Notes: generated by a model not told the origin, from the sequence alone. A stretch of 64,000 nt of DNA from Marivita sp. (GCF_022763305.1 NZ_JALEGT010000037.1:1-64000); one strand, 5' to 3'; numbered from the stretch's first letter, positions 17,488 to 26,524 are shown. Translations and numbers: made by a program.

Positions 17488-18555
17488 TCACCAAGAGCTG
17501 TCGCTGGACTCACTCTCTTCTTCCTCACTCACACCACCGACAAGCCGAACATTCGCAGCCCCCTCGGGCGCGAGGTCCTTGATGATTTCCATGAATTCAG
17601 CGCCAACCAGCCGCTTGGCACGCTTGAGCAGGATCGGCAGCGGGCTCGAGGGCTCGTGCCGCGCATAATAGTCCATGATCCTGTCCAGCGCGGCAGTCAC
17701 GTCGGCGCGGGTCTCGATCACGCCGGGCACACCACCGGAGCGCGCCGCAGGTTGTGCACCGGCAACCGGACCGTCGGCGGCAGCATCCACTGACTCGTCG
17801 ACCGCATCGTCGCTCTGAACGTATTTTGCGAGCGTTTTGACGATCTTGTTGAGAAGCTGCTGGAGGTCGTCCAGCGACGGTCCATAACCCGGTGTCTTCT
17901 CCAGAAACACGGCATCAATCGCGTTCACGTCGTCAAGCGCCGACTTGGCTGCGGTGTAAAAGGCTTCGAGTTCCTCGTCCGCCGTGTCCGTGAACGCCGC
18001 GTCGATCTCGCTCGACGATTTCACCGTTTCGTCTTCGGCCGCCTCCGCCTCGCCATTGAGAATGTCGATGTCGCGGATTGTGACACGCCCCATCACCCGA
18101 CTGTTGGTGAGATACGCAGCCCTGCGAAGACTGCGCACGACGGTGCTACGACCTCCCAAACCGCTCACCGCGTTGATCCGCATCATCGGATCATTGTCGT
18201 CCTCTTCATCCAACTGCGGATGGCACGTGTCCCAATACTCTTCGAGGCAGCCACGAATATAAGCCGTGACCTCGGCGAACCCCACCAAGCCTCTGAGACG
18301 CACTTCACAATCGGCAAGATAGACCGCTGCGCGGATATCGTGGCTCCGCTCGAGAACCACCCGTGCCTTGCTTGCGAGGTCCTTGTAGTCGGGATCGCTG
18401 CCAGCAACGATCTCTGCTCCGGCCTGACGCTCTTCCTCCGGCTGACCAGCCAGTTCCATCGCGATAAAATCCGGATCATACTCCAAATTCTCGCCGCTCG
18501 GCGCGTCATCTCCGTGTGATTTGAGCATGTCCGACACGTTTGCCGCCTTTGCCAA
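17488..18555 (-). CDS. tssA: T6SS protein TssA (ImpA)
   Basis: 355 residues. The N-terminal ImpA domain has SGENLEYDPDF, followed by DIRAAVYLADCEVRLRGLVGF and WDTCHPQLDEEDDNDP, all typical of TssA. The C-terminal half includes IMDYYARHEPSSPLPILLKRAKRLV, a conserved TssA segment. TssA caps the growing tail. The gene has no good ATG at its 5' end. It may start at TTG 18555 or at GTG 18537, which has AAGG eight bases upstream. It is the first gene of the T6SS transcription unit. Confidence 0.93.
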   Translation of the reverse strand: MAKAANVSDMLKSHGDDAPSGENLEYDPDFIAMELAGQPEEERQAGAEIVAGSDPDYKDLASKARVVLERSHDIRAAVYLADCEVRLRGLVGFAEVTAYIRGCLEEYWDTCHPQLDEEDDNDPMMRINAVSGLGGRSTVVRSLRRAAYLTNSRVMGRVTIRDIDILNGEAEAAEDETVKSSSEIDAAFTDTADEELEAFYTAAKSALDDVNAIDAVFLEKTPGYGPSLDDLQQLLNKIVKTLAKYVQSDDAVDESVDAAADGPVAGAQPAARSGGVPGVIETRADVTAALDRIMDYYARHEPSSPLPILLKRAKRLVGAEFMEIIKDLAPEGAANVRLVGGVSEEEESESSDSSW

Positions 18556-18570
18556 GTGTTTAAAAGTAAA

Positions 18571-18591
18571 TAAAAAAAACCGAAATTCGGT
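18571..18591 (-). terminator. Weak hairpin plus T8 upstream of tssA
   Basis: A 13-base palindrome (ACCGAAATTCGGT, 18579-18591) is followed on the minus strand by eight T residues. It could end the methyltransferase transcript before tssA. The possible stem is short (4-5 pairs), so an operator role is equally likely. A TTGATA/TATACC pair with 16-base spacing, a candidate sigma-70 promoter for tssA, overlaps its upstream side. Confidence 0.4.
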
Positions 18592-18760
18592 ATATCAACT
18601 ATGGGGAGGTTATCAAGTCTTCGTCAAAAATCCAGCACAAGAATGTGACCTTGGGTAAATTTCTTTGCACAGCGCCGGGCATGGTCAGGCCATTGTCGTC
18701 CTGTCCTCGAGCGCGACCGCAGTTCATGAAACCCTACGCGTCGAAAGAGCCTGCTCCTCG

Positions 18761-19885
18761 TCAGATAAGGGGCTTGTGGCGGGTAAGCTCATAGCCTGAC
18801 AGACGTGATGCCGCGAGCAGTGGCTCCCAGACCGTCGGCGGATGCCGTGCCTCGGCAGCAACCACCGCAACACCGGTCTGTTCAGCCTTGCGGCGCCACT
18901 GGTCCGCTTGTTTCTGCGATGACTTCGCAAGGTACACCGACCCCGCGACACGACCGCAGCCAAGCTGCGCGAAGCGTGCCTCGAACCCGACATAAGGCGC
19001 AATCAGAACCGCGCCCGGGCGCGCCTGTTCGACGATCCGATGCTCCATGCGTTCAAGCGCCTCGGGATCCTGAATGGGACGGTAGAAGTAGATCACGTCA
19101 TACGCGCCGTACTGGTCAAAGGTCAGTGCATCCGCCTGAAAGGCTGCACAATCCGTGACACTGGCCGCCGTGAGCAGTTTCTGTGCTGCATCGACGTAGC
19201 TTTGTTGGAAATCGAGCCCGTCCGCTTGCAGAAAATACCGCCGCGCCGACAAGACCTTCAACCCGCCGCCACATCCGACATCGAGAAAGCGCAACGTTTT
19301 CGTCTGACCTTGCGCCAGCAGAACGCGATAGGCCGCGTGGAGGTGTTGATGAAAGAAGCTGTTGGCCAATGCGATGTCAGGGAAATACCCGTTATCGCGC
19401 GCCTCCTCAGACTGATCTTCCGGATTGAGAACCGCGTGCAGCCAATTGAAGACGGCGTCGCTGGCCGTGACCTGCGACATGGTCAAATCGCTCCGGCGCA
19501 GATCGTAAAGAGGTATTCGCTTGCGGCGTCGGTTGATCTGGGACTGCACCAGTTCGCGCATCAACGTCCATTGGTTCAGCTCCACCCGCAAGAGGTTTGC
19601 GCGGGAACTCGCAACGCCCCATTCGCGACGAAGGCTGACAAGCGCATCGCGGTCCCGGACAGCGTTTTCCAATGACATCTGAGTGTTCTTGAACTGCGCC
19701 AGAAAGCCCGTGTAATCCCGCACCAAACCGTCGATCCGCACGCAGATTGCTTCGGCACGGGGCGCGTTCATCTTCTCGCGAAGCATGACCTCTTTTGAGA
19801 TTTCTTCGACCTGAGCGCGCAGCTTTTCCCGGAAGGTCTGCAGCTCGGAAAGCGCGCTGTCCGGGGTTTCGAACACTTCAAACAT
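18761..19885 (-). CDS. SAM-dependent methyltransferase with N-terminal coiled coil
   Basis: 374 residues from the ATG at 19885, which has AGGA upstream; the reading frame stays open a further 80 codons but that extension looks non-coding. Residues 1-150 are helical and charged, probably coiled coil. A class I Rossmann domain follows, with motif I FLDVGCGGGLKVL (about 220), the acidic end of strand 2 (DGLDF) and an ALTFDQYGAYDVIYFYRP segment. Substrate is unknown. The region before the Rossmann domain is not a standard methyltransferase cap and may bind a partner. It lies directly upstream of tssA on the same strand, so a link with the T6SS is possible but unproven. Confidence 0.85.
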   Translation of the reverse strand: MFEVFETPDSALSELQTFREKLRAQVEEISKEVMLREKMNAPRAEAICVRIDGLVRDYTGFLAQFKNTQMSLENAVRDRDALVSLRREWGVASSRANLLRVELNQWTLMRELVQSQINRRRKRIPLYDLRRSDLTMSQVTASDAVFNWLHAVLNPEDQSEEARDNGYFPDIALANSFFHQHLHAAYRVLLAQGQTKTLRFLDVGCGGGLKVLSARRYFLQADGLDFQQSYVDAAQKLLTAASVTDCAAFQADALTFDQYGAYDVIYFYRPIQDPEALERMEHRIVEQARPGAVLIAPYVGFEARFAQLGCGRVAGSVYLAKSSQKQADQWRRKAEQTGVAVVAAEARHPPTVWEPLLAASRLSGYELTRHKPLI

Positions 19886-20259
19886 GTCAGTCCTGTCCAA
19901 TCCAATCTGAAAATTTTGGCCCCGGCTCTGATCCAGACAGAAGCTGCACCCTGCACCGGGAATAATCGCCTCCATCATTGTCGGATCATGTCTGCCAGAC
20001 AAATGGTTTTCAGTCTCACCCGGCACGACGGCGCTGACCGGCGCCGCCAGGAACTCGAGCCTGCACCAGATCGCGGGCTTGACCGAATGACCGACTCGGC
20101 GTTTGCTTGCGGACAGGAAAGCCAACGGTCAGGGCACTGCTGAACATCGCCGCGTATTCTAGATAAATCATTTGAAACAACGCCCTACACACGCAACCTG
20201 ACCCGACAAATGAACAGAACAGGTCCTGGCGCAACCAGGTCATATTTCGGGAGGCCACT
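19886..20259. other. Divergent intergenic region, 374 bp
   Basis: It separates the minus-strand methyltransferase from the plus-strand ExbB/ExbD operon. The only reading frame is an N-terminal extension of the methyltransferase, with no recognisable sequence. The last 100 bases are AT-richer and must contain the promoter of the plus-strand operon, but no convincing -35/-10 pair was identified. Confidence 0.6.
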
Positions 20260-20682
20260 GTGAACAAAATCCAAACCTGGCTGTCGGCGGTGTCGTTTGG
20301 CCTGCTGGCCTCGGTTGCGTCAGCGCAATCCGGATCGCTGTCCGTCGAACTCAACAAGTTCGAACCCGGAGACCCGAGCGGGTGCCAGGCCTACTTCCTG
20401 TTCCGAAATGGAACCGGCAAGAGTTTCGAGGGCTTCGAGATGAGCCTCGCCATCCTTGACGGCAACGGCGTGATCGACCGCCTCCTGTCCATCGACGCGG
20501 CCCCTCTGCCCGTTCAGCGCACAACCCTGAAGCTGTTTGCCATTCCCGAAATCGCATGTACGGATATTTCCGAGATCGTTCTGCATGACATGCCGGTCTG
20601 CAAGCCGCAGAACGAGGACAATACCGACTGCTTCGAGTTTCTCGAGTTGGGCAGCAAGACCGACGCCGCGCTGGTGAAGTGA
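20260..20682 (+). CDS. Small exported protein at the head of an ExbB/ExbD operon
   Basis: 140 residues from a GTG start preceded by GGGAGG. A Sec signal peptide is clear (about 1-22, cleavage after ASA). The mature protein is beta-rich with five cysteines spread through it (CQAY, CTDI, CKPQ, CFEF among them), suggesting disulfides in the periplasm. I do not recognise the family. Its stop lies one base before the ExbB-like gene, so it probably works with the channel proteins. Confidence 0.8.
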   Translation: MNKIQTWLSAVSFGLLASVASAQSGSLSVELNKFEPGDPSGCQAYFLFRNGTGKSFEGFEMSLAILDGNGVIDRLLSIDAAPLPVQRTTLKLFAIPEIACTDISEIVLHDMPVCKPQNEDNTDCFEFLELGSKTDAALVK

Positions 20683-20683
20683 C

Positions 20684-21307
20684 GTGTCGGACGCATTTGC
20701 GAATATCGGAACCGGCGGGCCGATCATTCTGCTCCTCGCCGTCATGTCGGTGTTTTCACTGGCGCTGATCATCTACAAGATCGTCCAGCTGTCCCCGGTG
20801 CTGAAAGGCGCTGCCACCCGCGACGCCGCCCTTGCGAGCTTTGAAGCCGGCAACCCCGAAGACGCGCGACGCCAGGCCGAAACGGGCACCGCGCCAGCCG
20901 ACCGCGTTCTTGCCTTTGCGATTCAGTCGCTTGAAAAGGGTCGGTCCGGCCCGGCCCTGATGACCGAACTCATGCGGCGCGGCAACGAAGAGCTGGCGCG
21001 CATGAACAGCCACATCCGCGTGCTGGAACTGATTGCGATGATTTCCCCGCTCCTTGGCCTCTTGGGCACGGTTCTGGGAATGATTCAATCCTTCCAGGAG
21101 CTTGAAATGGCCGAAGGTGCTGCAAACGCCTCTGTCCTTGCGGGCGGGATTTGGCAGGCGCTGCTGACCACGGCCGCAGGACTTCTCGTGGCCATTCCCG
21201 CAGCGGTCGGGGCTTCGTTGCTGTCCGGGCGCGCCGAACGCGGCGCACAGCTGATCGAAGGGGCCATCTCGCAACTGATGCTGATCGCGGATCAGCCTCG
21301 CAAATAG
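20684..21307 (+). CDS. MotA/TolQ/ExbB-family proton channel protein
   Basis: 207 residues with three membrane helices (about 13-33, 107-130, 145-170). ELIAMISPLLGLLGTVLGMIQSFQ and the C-terminal LLTTAAGLLVAIPAAVGAS are the conserved ExbB/TolQ helices. With ExbD-type partners such proteins form a proton-driven stator. The start is GTG at 20684, one base after the preceding stop. The two ExbD genes downstream indicate a TonB- or Tol-like energising complex rather than a flagellar motor. Confidence 0.92.
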   Translation: MSDAFANIGTGGPIILLLAVMSVFSLALIIYKIVQLSPVLKGAATRDAALASFEAGNPEDARRQAETGTAPADRVLAFAIQSLEKGRSGPALMTELMRRGNEELARMNSHIRVLELIAMISPLLGLLGTVLGMIQSFQELEMAEGAANASVLAGGIWQALLTTAAGLLVAIPAAVGASLLSGRAERGAQLIEGAISQLMLIADQPRK

Positions 21308-21316
21308 GGGCGCGGC

Positions 21317-21760
21317 ATGCATGACCCCGGCACGACACTCAGCCTGACGCGCCCAAAGCCTCCGAAGGCGTTGATCTCGCTTGTGCCGATGATCGACGTC
21401 ATGCTGATCCTGCTGGTGTTCTTCATGGTCACATCGACCTATCTCAACCTCGACATGATCCCTGCCGTCAAACGCGGCGACGACTTGCCTCAGACCGCTG
21501 CACCGTCTCAGGGCGCTGGTGGTGCAGCCCTTCTGATCCGGATCGGAGCAGACGGCATCCCAACCGTTCGGGGCGCCGGGCTGGACCTCCCGGCCCTGGA
21601 AACGGTGTTCCGCACGCGATTGACCGAGGCACCCGAACTGCAGGTTCTCCTGTTGCCGTCGGGGGCAGCAGACATGCAGGCGCTGGTTTCGGTCATGGAT
21701 GTGGCAACACGGTCCGGCGTGACGAATCTCCGGGTGGTCCGGCTGGAGGTTGCGGAATGA
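21317..21760 (+). CDS. ExbD/TolR-family protein (first copy)
   Basis: 147 residues. A short cytoplasmic N-terminus is followed by one membrane helix LISLVPMIDVMLILLVFFMV, with the conserved proton-carrying Asp (in PMIDVM), and a periplasmic domain ending in VMDVATRSGVTNLRVV, as in ExbD/TolR. It begins 9 bases after the ExbB-like gene and overlaps the second ExbD gene by 4 bases. Confidence 0.93.
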   Translation: MHDPGTTLSLTRPKPPKALISLVPMIDVMLILLVFFMVTSTYLNLDMIPAVKRGDDLPQTAAPSQGAGGAALLIRIGADGIPTVRGAGLDLPALETVFRTRLTEAPELQVLLLPSGAADMQALVSVMDVATRSGVTNLRVVRLEVAE

Positions 21761-22173
21761 GACTGTCGCGTCCCGTCACCAAGCAACCCCCAGAGACCAT
21801 CGTTGCCCTGATCGACGTGGTGTTCTTCCTCTTGGTCTTCTTCATGCTGATCGGTCGGATGGATGCAACCGCACCGTTCGATGTCAGCCCACCCACGGCC
21901 ACAACCGGGGCCGACATGCCATCGGGCGGGATCACAGTATCGGTCTCGGACAAGGGTGATCTTGCCGTCGATGGCGTGGTCGTCGACGACACCGCGCTTG
22001 ATGCCACCTTGTCGGCCCGGATCACGGATGCACCGGACACGCTGGTCCGCATCAATGCCCATCGCGCAACCGAACTGCGCCACGTCTTGCCCCTGGTCGG
22101 CCGGATCGAGTCGCTCGGCGCGCGCGAGGTCGTGCTGGTCGTCACCCCTGAAACCGCGCCTCCGGTCCGGTGA
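21757..22173 (+). CDS. ExbD/TolR-family protein (second copy)
   Basis: 138 residues. The helix TIVALIDVVFFLLVFFMLIGR carries the conserved Asp (ALIDVVFF). The periplasmic domain is shorter and diverged from the first copy, so they are probably distinct subunits, not a recent duplication. ATGA overlaps link it to the gene before, and its TGA overlaps the next ATG. Confidence 0.92.
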   Translation: MRLSRPVTKQPPETIVALIDVVFFLLVFFMLIGRMDATAPFDVSPPTATTGADMPSGGITVSVSDKGDLAVDGVVVDDTALDATLSARITDAPDTLVRINAHRATELRHVLPLVGRIESLGAREVVLVVTPETAPPVR

Positions 22174-23777
22174 TGCGGGGTGCGCTGACCTGGGCACTGG
22201 CCTTGATCATGTCGGTCGGCGCACATGGTGCTGGGGCCTACGCGATCTATCTCGCCACCCGCCCGGGCGACATTCCGGACCAGCCTGTCCCGGAAACCCG
22301 GATGGAGCTGACCGCATACCAGGTGCAACGCAGCACCGCGCGCGAAACCGCCCCCGATGCAGATCAGGCCATGGCCGGAGACACTTCCGGCACCAGCCTT
22401 GGACAGGGGGTCATCACCACCTCCAGCGCCACGCCAATTGCAGCGGAAGGGAGCGAGACCAGCGCGCTTGCGCCCGAAAGCGCGCCGCTCTTGGCCCAGT
22501 CGCCGACGGGCGCAGAAGCCGACATCGTCACGGATGCGTCCCAAGAGATGACGGCCATCACTGCCCCACAATCAAGCGCGCCCGCAGCAGCCCCCGTCAC
22601 AGACCGCGCGCAATCCAGCGCTATACCGGCTCAGAGCCTTGCTCCCACGACACCGCGCACCAGAACCAATGCTGTTGCAGCCAGCCTGCCCGTCACAGAG
22701 ATCGCCAGCACATCGACCGTGGCCGCGAACACGTCCAGACCTGCCGCACTGCCGGTCGCTGCATCCAGTGTCGAGACCGTCACCCCTGCCGCGTTCCGCC
22801 CCGAAGAGACCGAACCTTCGACCAGCACAACAGAGGCGCTGGCCCCGGACAGCGCCTCTGCCGATGAAGCCCGTCCCGAAATCCTCCCCGTTGCGCAAAC
22901 GCCCGTGGACGCCGATGCCGCAGCCCCGATCGCGCCCAAGGCCGACCGCGCAAGAGCGGCGCTCGCCTTCCAGGGAACCGGCGAGGGTGCCGTCGACCCG
23001 GTCTCGCTCTCGGCGTTCCAGAGCTTTATGGAACCCGGTGATCTTGGCGGCGCAGCGGCAGACGTGCGCGATGGCATCACCGGCGCGCTCAGCGCCGTCC
23101 CCTGCTCCCGCCTGCAGGTTCAGTTCGACCCATCGGACAACACGCTGCTGGTCTCGGGCCACGTCCCGGAACCCGAACTGCGCTCAGAGGTCGTGGCTGC
23201 CATGCAGGCACAGATGGGAGCCGATATCCCGGTGCGGGAAAACCTCCTGATCCTGCCGCGTCCGCAATGCGGAGCGCTGTCCGGCATTGCGAGCGTCGGC
23301 CTGCCGCAATCGACGGACCAGATCACCAATCCCCTGCTTGTCGGGGACAGCACCCATGCCCGTGAATTCCGCTATACCGCTGGCAACCCCTTGGTGATGA
23401 CGTTGCAAGGCGCGGATTACGATGCCTATGTCTACGTGGACTATTTCGATGCCGACGGGAATGTCCTGCACCTTTCACCAAACCAATTTACACCGCTGTC
23501 GCTGACCCCGGCCGAAGCGGCGTTGCAGATTGGTGCGGCCGCTCCGCTCGCAGCGGGTGAACCGGGTCTCTATATCGAAATCGGCCCTCCGTTCGGACAG
23601 GAAATCGCCGTCGCCTTCGCATCATCGGTTCCTCTATACGACGGGGTGCGTCCGCTGGTCGAACCGGCCGGGCCCTATCTCGACTGGCTGCGGGACCGGG
23701 TGAGCGACGCCCGTGCACGAGAGCCAGATTTCAAAGGCGAATGGGTCTATTTCTTCGTCACCACCGCTGCAGAATGA
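22173..23777 (+). CDS. TonB/TolA-like anchored protein with BON-like and DUF4384-like regions
   Basis: 534 residues. An N-terminal membrane helix (about 5-25) is followed by a roughly 270-residue Ala/Pro/Thr/Ser-rich low-complexity stretch, the topology of TonB or TolA. After it come a segment resembling a BON domain (VQFDPSDNTLLVSGHVPEPELRSEV in pieces, about 310-360) and a beta-rich region with DAYVYVDYFDADGNVLHLSPN (about 415-435), which looks like DUF4384. There is no TonB C-terminal domain. By position after exbB-exbD-exbD it probably takes TonB's place in coupling the proton motor to an outer partner. The partner is unknown. Confidence 0.8.
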   Translation: MRGALTWALALIMSVGAHGAGAYAIYLATRPGDIPDQPVPETRMELTAYQVQRSTARETAPDADQAMAGDTSGTSLGQGVITTSSATPIAAEGSETSALAPESAPLLAQSPTGAEADIVTDASQEMTAITAPQSSAPAAAPVTDRAQSSAIPAQSLAPTTPRTRTNAVAASLPVTEIASTSTVAANTSRPAALPVAASSVETVTPAAFRPEETEPSTSTTEALAPDSASADEARPEILPVAQTPVDADAAAPIAPKADRARAALAFQGTGEGAVDPVSLSAFQSFMEPGDLGGAAADVRDGITGALSAVPCSRLQVQFDPSDNTLLVSGHVPEPELRSEVVAAMQAQMGADIPVRENLLILPRPQCGALSGIASVGLPQSTDQITNPLLVGDSTHAREFRYTAGNPLVMTLQGADYDAYVYVDYFDADGNVLHLSPNQFTPLSLTPAEAALQIGAAAPLAAGEPGLYIEIGPPFGQEIAVAFASSVPLYDGVRPLVEPAGPYLDWLRDRVSDARAREPDFKGEWVYFFVTTAAE

Positions 23778-23937
23778 CGCCTGCCGCTGCAGCAACGAGG
23801 ATGCCCGCCTTGCTTTGTGGCTAAACCCGTCTTACCCTTACGTCACGCATCTTCCGGAGCCGCGACACACGAGATCGCGCGATCATGTCAAACCCATTTG
23901 TGTCCACGTCATTTGCCAAACGGAAAGCCCAACGATC

Positions 23938-24639
23938 ATGACTTCAAGAAACCAAACCACCCGGATTCTCGGCCTTCCCGTTGTGATGGGGATGCTCATC
24001 AACCCGGCCTATGCATCGACTCCCGATGCCTTGTCCGCGACCTCGCCCATCCGCGGCGGCGTCGAAAACATCTACCCGGAATTCGCGCAGGTCGGTGGCG
24101 ATGACATCGGCGGCAGCGCTGACAACGACTCGACGAGCAATGACAGACCGCGAACAGCGCCGATCGGCCCCGAGGTCGAGGCGACGACGGCGCAAACGAC
24201 TTTGATCATCAACCGCTTGGATGAAAGCGAGCAAATCTGCGAGACCATGGGAAACGAGTATCGTCCCGCCTGCTTTTCCGCCGTCTACCGGCAACTGGCC
24301 GAAGAAATTCCGGCGAACGGCGATTATGCTGAAGCGCGTGAGGTGTTGCTCGACACGGCGCGCAAGCTCGACACCCTTGTCCGCAACAATCTGGACCGCC
24401 AGAAACCCGCGCTGACTGCACGGGTGCGGCGGGAGGGCGGCACCTCTGCGCCGACGCCTCCGATGCGTGCTGTTCAGGCCTCCCGCGTCGCGGAAGTGAC
24501 CCGACAGGCCAGCAATATCCTCGAAGAGGCCGAAACAGTCCTTCTGCGGTCCGCCAGTTCTGACGCCAGCCGCGCCATCCATTACCAGCGCATCGCTGCG
24601 GCGGTCGGATCGAACAAGGTGCTTCTGCGGTCGAGCTGA
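23938..24639 (+). CDS. Exported protein of unknown function
   Basis: 233 residues from the ATG at 23938. The frame is open upstream, but this ATG starts a signal peptide ending near PAYAS (about residue 25). A Gly/Asp/Ser-rich low-complexity segment follows, then a helical region with two cysteines (CETMGNEYRPAC) and a long C-terminal helical part. No family is recognised. It lies 160 bases beyond the TonB-like gene, on the same strand, and faces the caspase gene tail to tail. Confidence 0.7.
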   Translation: MTSRNQTTRILGLPVVMGMLINPAYASTPDALSATSPIRGGVENIYPEFAQVGGDDIGGSADNDSTSNDRPRTAPIGPEVEATTAQTTLIINRLDESEQICETMGNEYRPACFSAVYRQLAEEIPANGDYAEAREVLLDTARKLDTLVRNNLDRQKPALTARVRREGGTSAPTPPMRAVQASRVAEVTRQASNILEEAETVLLRSASSDASRAIHYQRIAAAVGSNKVLLRSS

Positions 24640-24642
24640 GGT

Positions 24643-26148
24643 CTATTCCAGACCGTACGCGGCCCGGATTCCCCGCTTGGTCCCGGGCCCGATATCGCCG
24701 TCGATAGACCCGTCGTAGAAGTTGAACGCCTGCAGCTGGACCTGCAGTTCGCGCCGTGTTTCCGCAGCGAACATGGTCGGCCGGTCCAGCAAAAGGTTCA
24801 GCACATCCTGACTGCCGCTGCGCAGCGCCGCATAGAGGTATTCCGCCGCATCTTTCGGCCCCTTGCCCGGGATCAAGCCATCGTCGATCAAAGCCGCGAA
24901 ATTGAATTGCGCCTCGGGGTGCCGCAGGTCGGCTGCACGCTCGAACAGCTCGAGAGCCTTCTGTGGGTTCGGGCGCAGACCAAGCCCTCCTTGGTAATGC
25001 AGGAAGCCAAGATCGTTGATTGCATCGGCAAAGCCCTGATCGGCAGCCGCCTGATAGAGTTCAAGCGCGCGCGCTTCGTCCACCTCGACACCAATCCCCT
25101 GCTCGTAGAGTTTTGCCAACTCCATCTGAGCCTCGGGCGAGCCCCGCTCGACCGCGCGTTCCAGAAAGCTGACGGCCTGCGCCGGGTCAAATCGGCTGTC
25201 GTCGGGATTGAGGCGGATATAGGCGAGCCCCAGCATCGACCGTGTGTCCCCCAGATTGGCCAGCGCCAGCAATTGGGATTCCTGATCCGGACGCAGTTTG
25301 GACCACGATTTCGAAGGCTCTGCCGCAGCGACATCGGGTGTGTCTTCGGGGCCGCCTGACAGGTAGAAGGGCTGACCGGTCAAAGACCCGTAGGTATAGG
25401 GCTCCTGGAGATTCTGGGTTTCGGCCAGAACCGCATCGCGCACCTGACGGAACATCAGGCTGATCTCCAGCCCCGGCTTCGACATCTTTTCCATCAGCGC
25501 CCGCGCATAGGGACTGTTGCCGCGTGTGCCGTCCAGGGCGACCTGCCCGTCCTTCGCGGCAAACGCCACCAGCGTGCCACGATCGGGATTGGCCGGAGCC
25601 AGGCCCCCAACCCCACGCGTCGCCTGTTCGGTCGATTGCAGCGCAGATTGCACGACAGCATTGGTGTCGATGCTGCCGCCCAGGGGATTGTCGCGACAGC
25701 TGTCCAGGATCACGATCCGCATCACTCGCGCCTTTTCGACAACGGCAAGCATTTCCTTCAACGAGACAGACTGGTTCTGCACGTCCAGATTGGACCGTGG
25801 CTGTGCGTCGATGGGGATCAGAAAGTTCTCGCCCTGAACCTCGATCCCATGTCCCGCGAAATAGATAAGAGCAAGGTCTGCGGTTTCGGACCGGAACGAA
25901 AAATCCTTCATCACAGCGCGCAACTCGTCGAGGCTGACGTCGATCACGCGGGTCACGTCGAACCCGATCTCGGTCAACGTGTCCGCAAGTGCCTCGGCAT
26001 CATTGCGGGTATTGGTGAGCGGTGTGATCGTTTCGTAATCGGCCATGCCGATCACGAGCGCCACCCGATCCGGGCTGGCCCAGGCCAGCGACAGGCTCGA
26101 GCAGAGTAGGATAACAGGAAGGATGACCAGTCGGACGATGAAGTTCAT
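24643..26148 (-). CDS. Exported caspase-like protease with Sel1 repeats and peptidoglycan-binding C-terminus
   Basis: 501 residues. Signal peptide 1-24. A caspase p20-like (peptidase C14) domain has the catalytic His in YFAGHG (H100) and Cys in ILDSCRDNP (C151). About residues 290-440 contain three or four Sel1-type helical repeats (for example AVERGSPEAQMELAKLYEQG). The C-terminus, DGSIDGDIGPGTKRGIRAAYGLE, is a PG_binding_1-type motif. Both catalytic residues are present, so it is probably an active periplasmic Arg/Lys- or Asp-specific peptidase. Substrate unknown. It is transcribed away from the RTX gene. Confidence 0.9.
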   Translation of the reverse strand: MNFIVRLVILPVILLCSSLSLAWASPDRVALVIGMADYETITPLTNTRNDAEALADTLTEIGFDVTRVIDVSLDELRAVMKDFSFRSETADLALIYFAGHGIEVQGENFLIPIDAQPRSNLDVQNQSVSLKEMLAVVEKARVMRIVILDSCRDNPLGGSIDTNAVVQSALQSTEQATRGVGGLAPANPDRGTLVAFAAKDGQVALDGTRGNSPYARALMEKMSKPGLEISLMFRQVRDAVLAETQNLQEPYTYGSLTGQPFYLSGGPEDTPDVAAAEPSKSWSKLRPDQESQLLALANLGDTRSMLGLAYIRLNPDDSRFDPAQAVSFLERAVERGSPEAQMELAKLYEQGIGVEVDEARALELYQAAADQGFADAINDLGFLHYQGGLGLRPNPQKALELFERAADLRHPEAQFNFAALIDDGLIPGKGPKDAAEYLYAALRSGSQDVLNLLLDRPTMFAAETRRELQVQLQAFNFYDGSIDGDIGPGTKRGIRAAYGLE

Positions 26149-26524
26149 GGTTTGATCCTATCACATGTTTTGCGAAATGCAGGGCCAGCATAAGCCGGGA
26201 TCACGGCGATTTCACTCAAATCTTTGCGAAATCGGGCCAGTTTGCCGGACGACACGCCGATCTGCCGCCCAAGTCTGCCAGTCGACGCGCCTAATACGAA
26301 ATATCGGATCACTCCCTCAGGCCAAGCTTGACTCGTAGCGGGATTGGCAGTCACATCAAGAGGACACCACCGGGACCCCAGATGCTTTGCACGTCGCCAG
26401 ACGGCACGCGACCGAAAATTCAATCGTCAAACCTATTTTCCATAAGCACCTGCCAAGACTGTAACTCACCCGGATTTTCAACTGGCTGTTCGACAGCCCG
26501 ACCATTGCAAGACGGATAACACCC
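26149..26524. other. Divergent intergenic region, 376 bp
   Basis: It lies between the caspase gene (minus) and the RTX-protein gene (plus). A 92-codon minus-strand frame (26145-26423) crosses it but overlaps the caspase start region, has no ribosome-binding site and resembles nothing known. The region should contain both promoters. No confident -35/-10, repeat or hairpin was found. Confidence 0.55.

Noticed and set aside
19886-20125. 80-codon N-terminal extension of the methyltransferase
   Set aside because: The extension has no coding character, while the ATG at 19885 has an AGGA site at suitable spacing.
26145-26423. 92-codon minus-strand frame in the caspase/RTX intergenic region, considered as a transposase remnant
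   Set aside because: No DDE or IS-family motif, no inverted repeats at its ends and no ribosome-binding site.
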